Origin: Neorhizobium galegae | GTDB taxonomy: Bacteria > Pseudomonadota > Alphaproteobacteria > Rhizobiales > Rhizobiaceae | Assembly: GCF_021391675.1 (NCBI RefSeq) | Contig: NZ_CP090095.1 | Coordinates: 3,849,501 to 3,913,500 of the forward strand | Length of the DNA: 64,000 nt | Direction of reading: 5' to 3' | In this document: positions 62,823-64,000 of the stretch, in pieces | Layout of the letters: the number at the start of each line of letters is the position of its first letter | Position numbering within the stretch: the stretch's first letter is position 1 | Program-made: the position numbers and the translations under genes | The notes under the pieces: model-generated | Databases searched by the model: none | Seen by the model: the letters and a program-made list of their open reading frames with translations, nothing else | Told to the model about the DNA's origin: nothing

Positions 62823-62862
62823 GACACGACGACACGACGACACGACGACACGACGACACGAC
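62823..62862. repeat. Five perfect tandem copies of an 8-bp unit
   Basis: GACACGAC repeated five times without a mismatch. It lies 31-70 bases upstream of the 62792 start codon, in the promoter or leader of the two-gene unit. An 8-base unit changes copy number easily by slippage and would shift spacing without altering a reading frame. Confidence 0.9.
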
Positions 62863-63531
62863 GTTAACAGCTTTAGAACACTTGCCAAGCCTTTGATTCG
62901 CTCGCGGTGTCTCGGTCAGCGGCCCATCTACCTATTTTCGATGGCTGACTCATAGCCCAAATGGCTCGGAATGAAACCGAACATCCTGCTTGAACAGGTG
63001 CGACTGGTTTCGGCATCTCAACTCGTCGTCTCGATCGGCCGCATGGCCGGCGCGTTCTGGACATGGCCACACTAGCGAAGCAGACGGACGGCTTCCAGGA
63101 ACTTCAGCAGGTGGTGTGACCGACCGACAAGAGGGCGCGCCAGCGCGAGGAGATGTCGGCTATCGGGTGCATGCGACTACGGCTTCTTTGACCAAGTTGG
63201 AGGCGTCTAGCTGCCATGGCGTCTCGACAACAAGGGGCCGACTGCAGCCTGGCGGGTCTCAGCCCGCCTTTGCGGTAAGCCGCCGTTCAGCAACTCGACT
63301 TCATTGTCGCCGTTCGCAGTGCTTCCAATTCCGCCCAAAACCCGCCGTTCCTTAACATTGGATTGGCGTGCTTTTCATTCCAACTATCGACGCTGAGAGA
63401 GATCCAGCCCTTTGAGGGGATATGGCGGGTTCATAACAACCGCGTGGCGGGTTCCGCTACTCCCGAAGCTAACCTCTCTCAAACAGGCGATGGACATGCA
63501 ACACGCGGCGGGACGGAACGGGCGACAGCGG
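62863..63531. other. Long non-coding stretch, nothing recognised
   Basis: About 670 bases with only short, unconvincing open frames on both strands. No transposase fragment, tRNA, CRISPR or obvious dyad was identified. Confidence 0.5.
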
Positions 63532-64000
63532 TCATTCGGCCAAGCGACTACTGAAAAGCTGTTGTTCTCTGTCGCCCAGCTTGATTGGTGTCAGCGAGTA
63601 TTCACAGTCAAAACCCTGATCGTCGCTGTAATACCCTGTGTATATCCATATCGAAGGGAAAGGGCAGTCATCGAGAAAGTCTTGCAGATTTTCAACTGCA
63701 TTGAAGATGTCGTTCGGTTCGCTATGGGTCGTCAGATTGTCGAGAACCAGTATCGTTCTCTCTTTGCCACGATGCCGCTTTGCAGCTTTTTTCTGAATTG
63801 CCGTCCTGATCTCCAGTTCGAGATCGATGTTCGGATTGAGGGGAGGTCGAAGAAACAATTGTGGCACGCGATCTTCATCGCCCAATGAGAAATGCCTCTG
63901 TTTGTCAGACTTTGTTTTTATGCTCTCCGCGATCTCGGCAGGGATAGTGCCCGGAAAGTGCTTCTCTACCTTTAGCACCTCGTATCCCCGTAGTTCCTTT
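63532..64000 (-). CDS. Hypothetical protein, C-terminal part; gene continues past the right edge
   Basis: The frame is open to base 64000, reading KELRGYEVLKVEKHFPG at the edge, so the start is outside. At least 156 residues are present. TILVLDNLTTHSEPNDIF and IWIYTGYYSDDQGFDCEYSLTPIKL suggest an alpha/beta fold, but no family was recognised. It might be a nuclease or helper of an accessory system; that is only a guess from its surroundings. Confidence 0.6.
   Translation of the reverse strand, partial: KELRGYEVLKVEKHFPGTIPAEIAESIKTKSDKQRHFSLGDEDRVPQLFLRPPLNPNIDLELEIRTAIQKKAAKRHRGKERTILVLDNLTTHSEPNDIFNAVENLQDFLDDCPFPSIWIYTGYYSDDQGFDCEYSLTPIKLGDREQQLFSSRLAE

Noticed and set aside
62823..62862. 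Repeats as a possible CRISPR array
   Set aside because: The units are 8 bp and directly adjacent with no spacers, and no cas gene is present.
62990..63355. 121-residue plus-strand open frame in the right-hand gap
   Set aside because: No start signal or recognisable content; composition is not like the neighbouring genes.

Overview
The window reads as GC-rich DNA from an alphaproteobacterium of the Rhizobiales (Rhizobium/Agrobacterium/Ensifer/Shinella type). This is inferred from the overall style of the proteins, a coxMNOP-like oxidase cluster, the IS families and the dispersed intergenic repeats. No rRNA genes, intact tRNA genes, replication or conjugation genes were found. The density of insertion sequences and broken genes suggests an accessory region, meaning a plasmid, chromid or genomic island.

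Layout. 0-3.9 kb: an RND efflux operon with two tandem adaptor genes, divergent from a TetR regulator, with a perfect inverted repeat between them. 4-8 kb: a frameshifted MocR regulator divergent from a B3/B4-domain protein, then a LysE exporter and a DHDPS-family lyase/aldolase. 8.3-11.4 kb: a polar amino-acid type ABC importer whose binding-protein gene has lost its start codon to an IS6-family end. 11.4-28.1 kb: two nearly identical, directly oriented IS6-family copies bracket about 15.3 kb. That cargo holds a cytochrome c plus alternative heme-copper oxidase cluster, a DUF2189 protein, a DUF5996-GNAT fusion, and a pirin/SDR/LLM/MoaF-NTF2/isochorismatase group with a divergent LysR gene. 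27.5-35.2 kb: an IS graveyard (IS6 copy B, partial IS256, a third IS6, IS21) separated by gene stumps (dienelactone-hydrolase-like, HxlR, response regulator, formyltransferase) and one intact histidine kinase. 35.2-47.8 kb: sorbitol dehydrogenase, AraC and LysR regulators, an MFS exporter, a Tat-exported hydrolase, a cytochrome P460/DUF4405/cyclophilin-like trio, a cupin, and a paoABC-type periplasmic molybdenum aldehyde oxidoreductase. 48.3-50 kb: decayed iron-dependent alcohol dehydrogenase and AMP-ligase remnants.

51.9-59.7 kb holds a complete Wadjet (JetABCD) plasmid-defence operon, except that jetA is split by a clean 908-bp IS5-family insertion. Removing the IS and one 3-bp target duplicate restores an uninterrupted 506-codon jetA. 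60-61.1 kb is an IS630 element whose two frames meet at an A8 run. 61.5-62.8 kb is a two-gene unit (small protein plus DUF2235 hydrolase) with five perfect tandem 8-bp repeats just upstream. The right edge carries a partial gene of unknown function.

The main theme is remodelling by insertion sequences. They capped or interrupted a transporter, a two-component pair and a defence system, and they may have carried in a respiratory module. No wholly unknown system could be demonstrated. The best candidates for new biology are the disrupted Wadjet operon, the P460/DUF4405/cyclophilin-like redox trio, and the DUF2235 pair behind its tandem repeat.
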